Assembly: GCA_964405335.1 (NCBI GenBank)
Contig: CAYONP010000070.1
Span: forward strand, 1 to 32,411
DNA from: CAYONP01 sp964405335
GTDB lineage: Bacteria; Armatimonadota; UBA10988
Reading direction: 5' to 3'
DNA: 32,411 nt
A program made the translations under genes and the position numbers. The notes under the pieces are model-generated. The model was not told where the DNA came from and searched no databases. It worked only from the letters and a program-made list of their open reading frames with translations. Positions 17,027-25,528 of this stretch are shown here, piece by piece. How positions within the stretch are numbered: position 1 is the first letter of the stretch; every line of letters starts with the position of its first letter.

Positions 17027-17956
17027 TCAGTCGCCGGCGGCGGCGGCCAGGCCCAGGTCGGGCGGCGTGCTGGCGCGCAGGCGGCGCAGGGCGCTCTGTT
17101 CGAGTTCGCGGGCGCGCTGGCGCGAGATGCGCAGCGAGCGGCCGACGGCGGCCAGGCTGCGCGGCTCGTCGCAGTCGAGGCCGAAGCGGAGGCGGACCAC
17201 GTCGCGCTCGCGTGGGGTGAGCTGTTCGAGCCCGCGGGCGACCAGCGCCTGCAGCTCGCGGCGGGCCAGGTGTTCGGGCGCGGCCGGCTCGTCGGCGACC
17301 AGCATCCACTCTTCAGCCGGGCGGCCGTCCTCGGGGTCGGCCGCTTCGTTGAGGCTGGTGGTGTGGAGCAGCGTGCGCGCCGCCTCGACCCGCTGGGCCG
17401 GCAGGCCGCTGCGGTCGGACAGCTCATCGACGCTGGGCGGGCGGTGCAGCTCCTGGGCCAGCTCGTCCTCGTCGCGGCGCAGCCGGGCGGCGGCCTGGGC
17501 GACTCGCTCGGGCACCGGAATGACCTCGCGCAGGCGGGTCACCGCGCGCAGCACGGCGCCGCGGATCCAGAGCAGGGCGTAGGTGTTGAAGCGGCAGCCG
17601 CGCCGCTCGTCGAACCGGTCGACCGCCTCGATCAGGCCGAGGTTGCCCTCCTGGATCAGGTCCTCGAGCGGCACGCCGGTGTAGCGGAAGCGGCTGACCA
17701 CGTGAAAAACCAGGCGATAGTTGGCGGCGATGAGCCGGCGCCGGGCGTCCTCGTCGCCCTCACGGATGCGGCGGGCGAGGATCCGCTCCTGTTCGGCGGT
17801 CAGCAGGGCGAGCGGGGCGTCGTCGCTGTCGGGATGGTAGGTCCGCCAAGCCGCCGCGGCCGCGGCGGTGAACTCGCCCTGTCCGCTGTAAGGCTGGTCG
17901 TCGGCTTCAGTCTCGGGCCAGTCGAGATCTGAGTCGCGGGGGACACGCTCCAGCAT
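17027..17956 (-). CDS. RNA polymerase sigma-70 family factor
   Basis: This 309-aa protein starts at ATG 17956, with GGAG seven bases upstream; a TTG one codon earlier is possible. Region 1.2-like sequence is at ALLTAEQERILARRIREGD. Region 2 runs through LIAANYRLVFHVVSRF, LEDLIQEGNLGLIEAVDRFD and FNTYALLWIRGAVLRAV (2.4). Region 3 includes VPERVAQAAARLRRDEDEL. Region 4 has LTPRERDVVRLRFGLDCDE and the helix-turn-helix SLRISRQRARELEQSAL. It lacks the long region 1.1 and non-conserved insert of housekeeping RpoD, and its 4.2 helix differs from the usual RERIRQIE, so an alternative group 2/3 factor is likely. Its regulon is unknown. It converges on the nitronate monooxygenase gene. Confidence 0.9.
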   Translation of the reverse strand: MLERVPRDSDLDWPETEADDQPYSGQGEFTAAAAAAWRTYHPDSDDAPLALLTAEQERILARRIREGDEDARRRLIAANYRLVFHVVSRFRYTGVPLEDLIQEGNLGLIEAVDRFDERRGCRFNTYALLWIRGAVLRAVTRLREVIPVPERVAQAAARLRRDEDELAQELHRPPSVDELSDRSGLPAQRVEAARTLLHTTSLNEAADPEDGRPAEEWMLVADEPAAPEHLARRELQALVARGLEQLTPRERDVVRLRFGLDCDEPRSLAAVGRSLRISRQRARELEQSALRRLRASTPPDLGLAAAAGD

Positions 17957-18075
17957 CAAACGGCTCCGAATCCCATCCTAAGCCCGGAGACAGTTAGCGT
18001 CAGGGTTGAGTTATAGTGGAATCCAAGCCGGTCCGTCGGCGCGCCACGGCATCTCGCACATGGCCGGCCCGCCCG

Positions 18076-18102
18076 GTAGGGGCGCCGCCAACGCCGCGCC
18101 CC
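18076..18102. repeat. Possible solitary REP-like hairpin (GTAGG foot)
   Basis: GTAGG at 18076-18080 runs directly into ggggcgc, ten loop bases, then gcgcccc (18079-18102), giving a perfect 7-bp stem. It lies just after the GH2 stop, in the 159 bases between two minus-strand genes. There is no CCTAC partner, so this may be a remnant or a coincidence. Confidence 0.35.
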
Positions 18103-18115
18103 GCGACAGCCACCA

Positions 18116-21100
18116 TCAAACGCCTGGCGCCTCGTTCCAGCACCGCACCCGCAGCGTGGGCTGCGCCGAGGCCGCCGTCGGCGTCACCAGCCGCAGCTCC
18201 CGCTCTTCACCCGGCCGCAGGCAGAAGGCGTTGTCGCTGAGCAGCCAGCCTGGTTCGCCGGGGAAGCCCTCGACGGTGACGCAAAAGGCCGGCGCGGTGC
18301 CGGCGTTGCGCACCGTGCAGCGCCAGGTCAGCTCGCCTTCGTAGCCGGCGGTCGGTTGCCAGTCCGATTGCTCGAGCCGCGTCTTGGCCAGCCGCTCCCG
18401 CAGGCGGCTCGGCGGCAGGGCGGCGTAGGCGGTGAAGACCTCGGGCATCCGCTCGGCCGGATAGCCCCAGTGCGGCAGCGCGCGGGCGGCGCGGACCTCG
18501 TCGGTCAGGTCGGCGTAGCAAAACCAATACCACGAATCTCCGACGCCCTCGAGCTGAAGGCAGAGCAGCAGCGGTCGATCGTCGGGGCCGATCAGGCGCT
18601 CGAGCTCGCCAATCCGGCGGGCCTCGCCGGCGGCCAGCCGGGCGCGCCAGCGGCCGGCGTCGGTCGCCCGCCCCGCGGCATCATAGAAGGTCGCCCGCAC
18701 CGGCGCGTCGAGCGGCTCGAGCGTGTCGTTGGCGACATGGACCTCGGCCCGCAGCGTCTCGCCCGGCTGCCACTGAAACCGTTCGTACGTCGCGAAGGCC
18801 AACTGAGGGCGGTTCATCCGCGCCACGCGCCAGTGGCTCAGCTTCGGGTTGCCGTAGTAATCGATGCTGGCCCACGCCTGGCCGGGGAAGATGTCGCTCA
18901 GCTTGTAGAAGAAGTAGCCGGTGGCGCCTCGGCCGGCGCGGGCGCGCTGCATCTCGGCGCCATAGCGGAAGGCATCGGCCTGGGCCATCTGGCTGTAGCG
19001 TATGAACTCGTCCCAGTCGCGCACCGGGCCGTAGTCGCCGGCATAGGTCAGCATCTTGCCCCAGTCGCCCAGGCTGAACTGCTGCGAGTGGCTGATGATG
19101 TCCAGGTCGTCGGCCGTCGGCGGCCAGTGGTCGAGCCGGCCCGGCGCCAGGTAGCGCTCCATCGAGTTGCGGTTCATGCTGCTCGGCAGCCCGAACTCGG
19201 TCAGGAACGGCGTCGGCGTCTGGCGATAGGCCTCGATCGGCGCGCCGCCGTGGTAGACGTTCCAGTTGTGCACATCGCCGCCCCACGGGCTGGTGATGTG
19301 ATAGGGCCGCGTCGGATCGAGCTGCCTGATTCGCTTGCCGAGCAGCTTGAGCGTGTTGCCCTGCGGCCCCTGGTTCATCACCTCGTTGCCGCCGGCCCAG
19401 GCGACCAGGCTGGGGTGGTTGCGCACCCGCCGCACCGCGCGCAGGGCCTGGTCGTCAAGCACCGCCGCGTTCGACTCGGGGATGTCCGGCGCGTCGAAGC
19501 AGTAGGGGAACTCCTGCCAGACCATGATGCCCCAGGTGTCGCAGAGGTGGTAAAAGGTGTCGCTTTCGATCGGCCCGCCGCCCCAGGCACGGAGCATCTG
19601 CACCCCCGCGGCGCGGGCCTGGCGCAGGATGTGGCCCAGCCGGCGCGAGTCGACCGTCCGCTGCGAGGTGTTGCCGAACGGGTCGATGAAGCACCAGTTG
19701 GCGCCCTTGATGAACATCGGCACGCCGTTGATCACGAACTGCCAGCGATACTGGTTCGGCATCGCCCCCGGCGCCTGCCGCAGCTCGACGGTGCGCAGGC
19801 CGAAGCGCGCCCCGGTAGCATCCAGGGGGGTCCAGACAACGAAGTCGTACAACGGCTGCTCGCCGAATCCGAACGGCCACCAAACGCGCGGATGGTCCAA
19901 CTTCAGCCGCGTTCTGATCCGCTGCAGGCCGGGGCCGAGGTCGGTCTCGAGGCGCCAGCCCTGCGCGCCGGTGGCGTCGTCGGTGAGGTTCTGTGCCGGC
20001 CGGATGGCCAGATCGACGGGCACTCGCGTTAGCTCGGGCACGTTCGAGCGGAGGGTGAACTCGACTTCGATTTCGCCGTCGAGCGAGATGGTCCGCACCG
20101 CGGGATGGAGCACCTCGACCGGCGGCGTGCGGCGGACGAAGACGTAGTCGGTGATGCCCATCGGGATCTGGTGCCCGTAGTGCCAGCCGAAGACGACCGA
20201 CGGCTTCGGCCGGCCGCGCCAGTCGGGCAGGCCGTCGAGCGGGCCGGGCGGCGGCTCGACGCAAACCGCCAGCGTGTTGTGGACCTGCCTGCGGCCGGTC
20301 AGGTCGAACTCCGGCCCGCCGAACAGCCCCTCGTGCCGGCCGAGCAGCTCGCCGTTGAGGTAGAAGCGCGCCGAGTAATCGACGCCGTCGAACCGGAGCC
20401 GCAACGGCTCGTCGGGCGGTAGCCCAGTCTCCAGGACGTACCACCACTCGAACCGCTCCGGCTCGCGCCGGCGCTGCGGCCAGCCGGGCCCCTGGCCGAC
20501 CTCGCGCACCCAGGTGTCGCCGAAGAACGGGTCGGGCATCAGCCCCAGCCGCAGCAGATTCGCCTGCACCGAGCCGGGGACCTGGGCCTCGTGCCAGTCG
20601 CTCCGGTCTTGTCCGGGCAGGTGATACCCGAGCGCCTCGCCGGTGCCCGGCTCGGCCCGCTGGAGCCGCCAACCGCCGAGCAACGGCAGCGGTTGGTAAA
20701 CGCGTATGCTCTCATCGCGCAGCCGCGGCGTGGCCACCGGCCTCGCCGGCAGCTCGACCGCCTCGACCAGCAGGTCGGTCTCGACCGACTCGTCGCCGAC
20801 GAGCTCGAGAGCCAGTTGCTCGTCCCGCTCGACCTCGTCGAGCATGCGCTCGAACGCCGGCCCTTCGCCCAGGCCGAAGGCCAGCGCGGTCAGTCCCGCC
20901 GGGCCGGCGTCGGCGATGCGGCCGTCGCGCAGCGCCTCGGGCCGCCACAGGCTGGCCGTCTGCGCGTCGGCGGACAGCGGGCCGGTGACGCCGGCCAGCT
21001 CGCGGTAGGCGTGCGACAGTCGCATCGCGCCGACCGCACCGGTGCAGCCCAGCTCGCCGGTGACCAGGCCGCCGATCAGGATCGGCTCGCTCGCCGGCGC

Positions 21101-21487
21101 CAGGCCGCCGGTCACCGAGGTCTGCGCGACGCGCTCGCCGTCGACATAGAGCTCGGCCACGGCGCCGTCGCAGCGCCAGGCAACACGGTGGATCATGCGG
21201 TCGGTGATCGAGCGGTCGGACTGGATGTCACCCGGCTGTAGGTCGGGCGCATACCAGGCCAGCCGGCCGTCGCCGGGCGTGGTGTAGAGCTCCCAGTGCC
21301 CGCCGCGTTTCGGCCCGCGAGCGATCAGCACGTGGTAGCTGCTCGATGGTTCGAGCCAGAGGTCGAGCTCGACCGTCAGCGGCAGCGCGCCATGGGTCGT
21401 GCCGGCGTCGATCCAGAGCCGGTAGCCGTCGCCGCCAAGGGGCAACAGGGCAGCGGTGACGAGCACCACGGCGAGGGCGTGCGGCAT
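18116..21487 (-). CDS. Large GH2 glycosidase (beta-mannosidase-like) with N-terminal lectin domain
   Basis: ATG 21487 has AGGAG six bases upstream, so the 1,123-aa form is chosen. MPHALAVVLVTAALLPL is a signal-like N-terminus. Residues 22-190 form a concanavalin/LamG-like beta sandwich ending in VDGERVAQTSVTGG. From about 300 the GH2 set follows: sugar-binding domain, Ig-like domain and TIM barrel. In the barrel, LRAWGGGPIESDTFYHLCD and WGIMVWQEFPY resemble beta-mannosidases. The probable acid/base is Glu702 in AWAGGNEV and the nucleophile Glu764 in FLTEFGLPS. The C-terminus (about 900-1123) is beta rich. It probably acts outside the cytoplasm on beta-linked mannose, glucosamine or related sugars; the sugar is not certain. 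Confidence 0.9.
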   Translation of the reverse strand: MPHALAVVLVTAALLPLGGDGYRLWIDAGTTHGALPLTVELDLWLEPSSSYHVLIARGPKRGGHWELYTTPGDGRLAWYAPDLQPGDIQSDRSITDRMIHRVAWRCDGAVAELYVDGERVAQTSVTGGLAPASEPILIGGLVTGELGCTGAVGAMRLSHAYRELAGVTGPLSADAQTASLWRPEALRDGRIADAGPAGLTALAFGLGEGPAFERMLDEVERDEQLALELVGDESVETDLLVEAVELPARPVATPRLRDESIRVYQPLPLLGGWRLQRAEPGTGEALGYHLPGQDRSDWHEAQVPGSVQANLLRLGLMPDPFFGDTWVREVGQGPGWPQRRREPERFEWWYVLETGLPPDEPLRLRFDGVDYSARFYLNGELLGRHEGLFGGPEFDLTGRRQVHNTLAVCVEPPPGPLDGLPDWRGRPKPSVVFGWHYGHQIPMGITDYVFVRRTPPVEVLHPAVRTISLDGEIEVEFTLRSNVPELTRVPVDLAIRPAQNLTDDATGAQGWRLETDLGPGLQRIRTRLKLDHPRVWWPFGFGEQPLYDFVVWTPLDATGARFGLRTVELRQAPGAMPNQYRWQFVINGVPMFIKGANWCFIDPFGNTSQRTVDSRRLGHILRQARAAGVQMLRAWGGGPIESDTFYHLCDTWGIMVWQEFPYCFDAPDIPESNAAVLDDQALRAVRRVRNHPSLVAWAGGNEVMNQGPQGNTLKLLGKRIRQLDPTRPYHITSPWGGDVHNWNVYHGGAPIEAYRQTPTPFLTEFGLPSSMNRNSMERYLAPGRLDHWPPTADDLDIISHSQQFSLGDWGKMLTYAGDYGPVRDWDEFIRYSQMAQADAFRYGAEMQRARAGRGATGYFFYKLSDIFPGQAWASIDYYGNPKLSHWRVARMNRPQLAFATYERFQWQPGETLRAEVHVANDTLEPLDAPVRATFYDAAGRATDAGRWRARLAAGEARRIGELERLIGPDDRPLLLCLQLEGVGDSWYWFCYADLTDEVRAARALPHWGYPAERMPEVFTAYAALPPSRLRERLAKTRLEQSDWQPTAGYEGELTWRCTVRNAGTAPAFCVTVEGFPGEPGWLLSDNAFCLRPGEERELRLVTPTAASAQPTLRVRCWNEAPGV

Positions 21488-21558
21488 GGTGGGCTCCTGC
21501 GCGCCGGAAGGGTTGGCGGCGCGGCCGGTGGCACCTTCCTTGCACGGCCGCGGCGCGG

Positions 21559-21587
21559 TTGACGCCCCCTCTCGGGGGCGATACCCT
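21559..21587 (+). promoter_or_regulatory. Candidate promoter with palindrome for isomerase operon
   Basis: TTGACG (21559-21564), a 17-base spacer, and TACCCT (21582-21587) form a plausible -35/-10 pair just before the ribosome site of the isomerase gene. The spacer holds a perfect 6-bp inverted repeat, gccccc-tctc-gggggc (21564-21579), which could be an operator. The -10 match is partial, so this is tentative. Confidence 0.38.
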
Positions 21588-21607
21588 ACGCGCCGGAGGC
21601 GGACCCG

Positions 21608-22417
21608 ATGAAGCTGGGCTGCAGTACTCTTCTCTATGGCAAGCTGCCGCTTGCCACCGCGCTGGGCGGGATCTCGAAGGCCGGCTACGCCGCCATCGAG
21701 CTGTGCGCCATTCCGGGCATGTCGCCCCATGTCTCACCCGAACTCGACGCCGACGGCCGCAAGGCCGTCCGCGACCTGGTCGCCGGCTATGGCCTGGCGA
21801 TCGAGTCGATCGGCGCGAGTGGCTGGTTCGACTACCAGAACCCGGACAAGCTGATTTCGATTCTCCAGCTCGCCGCCGACCTCGGCGCGCCGGCGGTCAC
21901 CTCGGGCGCCGGCGGAGCCGACGGCGACGAGGAGAGCTACCAGGCGCTGCTGAAGGTGCTGCGCGAGAAGTTGCTCGGCCCGGCCGAGGAGCTCGGCGTG
22001 GCGATCAGCCTCAAACCGCATGTCGGCAACTACGTCTGCCGACGCGAGTCGATCCTCCGCTTCGGCAGCGACCTCGACAGCCCGTGGGTCGGGGTCAACA
22101 TCGACCCGAGCCACCTCTTCCGCACCGACCCGGAGCTCGACCCGGAAGAGACCATCGCGCTCTGCGGCAAGCACATCCGCACCGGCCGCATTCGCGACAC
22201 GCGGGAGCGAGTGGCCGCCGTCGGCCCGCCGCAGAACCAGGTCCCCGGCGGCGGGGCGATCAACCTGCCGGCGGTGGTCAAGGCCTATCGCGAAAACACC
22301 AAGCTCGATTACCTGACCGTCGAGATCGTCGGCGCCCACGCCTGGGACGACGCGTTCGAGTGCCAGAAGATCGTCGACGCCTGTGCCTTGGTCCTGAAGC
22401 CGATGGTGGAGAGCTGA
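21608..22417 (+). CDS. Sugar phosphate isomerase/epimerase-type TIM-barrel protein
   Basis: This 269-aa protein starts at ATG 21608, with GGAGG eight bases upstream. It belongs to the xylose-isomerase-like/AP-endonuclease 2 superfamily: KLGCSTLLYGKLPLATAL at the N-terminus, KAGYAAIELCA, VNIDPSHLFR with Asp166 and His169, and a late Glu239 in LTVEIVGAHAW. Where many members have a metal-binding Glu in the Glu-Pro-His loop, this one has Lys136 (SLKPHVG), so metal binding may differ. No signal peptide is seen. It is followed after one base by a Gfo/Idh oxidoreductase, a pairing common in sugar or inositol breakdown. The substrate is unknown. Confidence 0.86.
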   Translation: MKLGCSTLLYGKLPLATALGGISKAGYAAIELCAIPGMSPHVSPELDADGRKAVRDLVAGYGLAIESIGASGWFDYQNPDKLISILQLAADLGAPAVTSGAGGADGDEESYQALLKVLREKLLGPAEELGVAISLKPHVGNYVCRRESILRFGSDLDSPWVGVNIDPSHLFRTDPELDPEETIALCGKHIRTGRIRDTRERVAAVGPPQNQVPGGGAINLPAVVKAYRENTKLDYLTVEIVGAHAWDDAFECQKIVDACALVLKPMVES

Positions 22418-22418
22418 G

Positions 22419-23441
22419 ATGCCGGACAGACTCCGCGTGGCCGTCGTCGGACAGGGCGGCATCGGCCGGGGCAGCCACGCCCCGGCCTACCTGGCGCATC
22501 CCAAGGTCGACCTCGTCGCCGTCTGCGACATCATTACCGAACGCGCCGACGCCGGCGCACGGCAACACGGGGTCAAGGCATACTACAGCGTGCAGGACCT
22601 GCTGGCCAACGAGACGCTCGACGCCGTGTCGGTCTGCTCGGCCGGCACCGAGAACGGCGGCGACCACTGCAAGCCGACCATCGAGTGCCTTGAGGCCGGC
22701 CTGCACGTGCTGTGCGAAAAGCCGCTCTCGAACAACCTGGCCGACTGCCGGCGCATGGTCGAGACCGCGCGCGGCAAGGGCGTCTGCCTGGGCACCAACC
22801 TGAACCACCGGTTCACCCGCCTGTGCGCCAAGGCGAAGCAGTGGATTGACGAGGGCCGCATCGGTGTGCCGCTGTCGATGAACATGACCATGTGGATCGG
22901 CAACCCGAACGAGACCTCGCCCTGGTTCCACATCCGCGCGCTGCACCCGCACAGCCTCGACATCATGCGCTTCTGGTGCGGCGACGTGAAGCGCGTCCAC
23001 GCCTTCTTCAACAAGGCCCCCGGCCGCAGCAAGGACCAGCCGACGGTCTGCTGGTCGAACGCGCATGTCAACCTCGAGTTCGTCAACGGCGTGGTCGGCC
23101 ACCTGACCGGCAGCTACGACACCAACCCGCGGCACAACCTCGAACGGGCCGAGCTGCTCGGCACCGAGGGCCGGATCGTGCTCGACGACTGCCTCGACCT
23201 GCTCACCCTCTACCCGCGCCGAAGCGACGAGACCACGGTGATCAAGCGCTCGATCATGGAGTCGGACAACTTCGCCGGCACCTTCCCCAGCCGCATCCAC
23301 CGCTGGGTCGACCAGCTCCTGGCCGAGACCCCGCCCGACCAGATCGAGGCCAGCGGGCTGGAGGGCTACAAGGTCCAGGCGATCATCGAGGCGGCGATCG
23401 CCAGTTTCGAGGGGGCTTGTGTGGCGGAGGTGGAGGTCTAG
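22419..23441 (+). CDS. Gfo/Idh/MocA family oxidoreductase (first copy)
   Basis: The 340-aa protein begins one base after the isomerase stop. It has an N-terminal Rossmann fold (VAVVGQGGIGRGSHAPAYL, then VDLVAVCDI), the family CEKPL motif (Glu100-Lys101-Pro102) that orients the nicotinamide, and a C-terminal alpha/beta domain with the catalytic-type His178/Asp181 in HPHSLDIM. No twin-arginine or other signal is seen, so it is cytoplasmic. It should oxidise or reduce a sugar, sugar acid or inositol with NAD(P). Tight coupling to the isomerase implies successive steps of one pathway, although neither substrate can be read from sequence. Confidence 0.9.
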   Translation: MPDRLRVAVVGQGGIGRGSHAPAYLAHPKVDLVAVCDIITERADAGARQHGVKAYYSVQDLLANETLDAVSVCSAGTENGGDHCKPTIECLEAGLHVLCEKPLSNNLADCRRMVETARGKGVCLGTNLNHRFTRLCAKAKQWIDEGRIGVPLSMNMTMWIGNPNETSPWFHIRALHPHSLDIMRFWCGDVKRVHAFFNKAPGRSKDQPTVCWSNAHVNLEFVNGVVGHLTGSYDTNPRHNLERAELLGTEGRIVLDDCLDLLTLYPRRSDETTVIKRSIMESDNFAGTFPSRIHRWVDQLLAETPPDQIEASGLEGYKVQAIIEAAIASFEGACVAEVEV

Positions 23442-23629
23442 CCAGTCCCTGACCTCGTCGCCGGGTCGTCTCCTGATCCTGGCGGCAACACGCCGCGCCG
23501 ATGGAGCCATATTCCGAGCCTGCCACGTCACTGACCGGCCGATCACGAGCCCCGAGGCGATCGTCACGCCAGACATCTGCGATTGCCTGCACCAAGCTGG
23601 TTACGTCGCGACTGCTTCGGGAGACGGCA

Positions 23630-25450
23630 ATGCGCACCGGACGTCGCGCGCTGGTGTGGGTTACGGGCCTCGCCATGCTCTACCTGGGCGCCTGCAGCAC
23701 GGCCGGAATCGAGACCCGCGGCTATCGGGTCACCGTCCGCGTGCTGTGGCCGACGGCAGGCGGCTCGCGGCAGTTCACCGGCGCGACCGGCGTGCGGTTG
23801 ACTTTGATCGATCCGGACGGCGAACACGCGCCGAGCACCGAGCTGCTCCGCCGCGAACCGGGCGAGACCGAATCGGCCGGTGCGTTCGACGTGCGCGTAG
23901 CGGTGCAGCTCGTCGTCGACGTGCTGGACGCCGGCGACCGCGTGATCGGCACGGGCCTCGAGCCGGCCTTCAACGATCCCTCGCCGGACGGCGACTCGAT
24001 CTACGACGGCCTGCAGGACTACCTGGTCGACCTGCGCAACCCGGCCACGGTCGAGATGACACCTTCCAGCCTTCACTATCCCCGGCTGTTCGGCGTACCG
24101 CTGTCGGACGATGCCACCGACTACAACCAGGAACCTCCGGACGAGCGGCGGTTCACCGCCCACCTGGAGACGCCCGCGGGCACCGGCGGCCCGGGCGCCG
24201 ACACGACGCTCGTCTACCCGCTCCCACCGGGCGCGGAGCCGTTCCTCTGGAGCCTCTTGACCGGCGCTGGCGTGATCGTGCTGCCCGGCGATCTGAACAC
24301 TCCATCCCTGACCTTCGGCTTCGCCGGCGCCGGCCGAGCCGAGGTCCGGGTCACCTATCAGGACCCGTTCGACGCCGCCCGCATGCCCACCGATGACGGC
24401 CTCGTGATCGTCGAGGTCGAAGATGGCGGCGGCAACGGTGCGCTCGACACGGCCCAGTTCCGCGGGCGGTTCGTCAACGCCGATGGCAGCACCATTGCCA
24501 CCGGCGGCGGCCTGTTCGGCATCGATCCGCGTACGTTCGACCTCGACACCAACTTCAACGGCGGCACCTTCGAAACCGACTCGACCAACCATATGCCCCG
24601 TTTCGCGATACAGTTGTTCGCCAACACCTTTTTCAAGACCGAGGTCTGGCGGCCGGTCGCAGGCATCGTGACCCACGTGGTCGAGACTGTCGATCCGACC
24701 GTGGTGGTGGAGATCTACAATCCCAACAACGGCTACGACCTGGTCCACAACGGCGCGACGCTGACGCTGCCGGTCGGGGCCCTGGAGCCCACGCCGACGA
24801 TTGGCATCACCTCCCACGGCAGCGACGAAGTCGGCTTCACGCGCCTCTTCCCCGGCGACTTCCTGGTCTTCGATGGGAGCGGGGAGCGGCCGTTCACGAG
24901 CCCGGCCTTCTGCAACTTCCAGCCGCTGAACACCGGCTTCGCCGACGGCATGACCGGCATGCTCGACCTCAACTACCCGAGCCTGACCGGCCTCGACGAG
25001 GAGCTGTCGTTGCTCCACCTCGGCAGCGACGGCCGTTGGCGTGATGCCGGTGTCGCCACGCGGAGCGGCGCCACCACGTTCCGCGCCATGATCAACGACA
25101 CCGGCGGCTGGTGCCTGGCGCGGCTGGTTACCGAACCGGCGACCGCGGTGATCCGGCTGGTCCGCCAGGACGGCGCCGTGGCCGGCGGCAACGAACCGCT
25201 GCGCGGCCGGCCGGTGACCTACGACCTGGCCGGCTATGCCGCCCGCCAGTTCACCGACGGGACCGGCCAGGTGACCCTCCCGGTCCCGCCGTCGTCCCTC
25301 GGCGAGCTCTTCTTCGGCCGCCTGCAGGCCGACGGCTTCGCCGACTGGACCCGGATCGAAGCGCGAACCACCGCGCCGTTCAACCAAACCGACGAGGTGG
25401 AGTACCACTTCGACGCCGACGAGATGCTGGTCGAGGTGATCGACGACTGA
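23630..25450 (+). CDS. Large predicted lipoprotein, beta-rich, function unknown
   Basis: ATG 23630 has GGGAG six bases upstream, and the 606-aa product begins with a lipoprotein signal ending in YLGAC (Cys22). The mature part starts with YRVTVRVLWPTAGGSRQF, a Trp-Pro-containing beta-strand motif similar to that at the N-terminus of the lipoprotein at 28956. The rest is Gly-, Asp- and Thr-rich beta sequence without a recognised catalytic motif. DLNTPSLTFGF and LSLLHLGSDGRWRDAG suggest beta-sandwich modules, and a carboxypeptidase-regulatory or Ig-like module may lie near 540-606. It is probably surface or periplasmic. It stands between two Gfo/Idh genes, 188 bases after the first. Confidence 0.8.
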   Translation: MRTGRRALVWVTGLAMLYLGACSTAGIETRGYRVTVRVLWPTAGGSRQFTGATGVRLTLIDPDGEHAPSTELLRREPGETESAGAFDVRVAVQLVVDVLDAGDRVIGTGLEPAFNDPSPDGDSIYDGLQDYLVDLRNPATVEMTPSSLHYPRLFGVPLSDDATDYNQEPPDERRFTAHLETPAGTGGPGADTTLVYPLPPGAEPFLWSLLTGAGVIVLPGDLNTPSLTFGFAGAGRAEVRVTYQDPFDAARMPTDDGLVIVEVEDGGGNGALDTAQFRGRFVNADGSTIATGGGLFGIDPRTFDLDTNFNGGTFETDSTNHMPRFAIQLFANTFFKTEVWRPVAGIVTHVVETVDPTVVVEIYNPNNGYDLVHNGATLTLPVGALEPTPTIGITSHGSDEVGFTRLFPGDFLVFDGSGERPFTSPAFCNFQPLNTGFADGMTGMLDLNYPSLTGLDEELSLLHLGSDGRWRDAGVATRSGATTFRAMINDTGGWCLARLVTEPATAVIRLVRQDGAVAGGNEPLRGRPVTYDLAGYAARQFTDGTGQVTLPVPPSSLGELFFGRLQADGFADWTRIEARTTAPFNQTDEVEYHFDADEMLVEVIDD

Positions 25451-25528
25451 GCGGGCGGCTTCGGATGAAGGGGATCGCCCCCGACCCGCCAACCCACCCC
25501 CCGCCCCGCGGGGCTGTTGGAGATTGCC

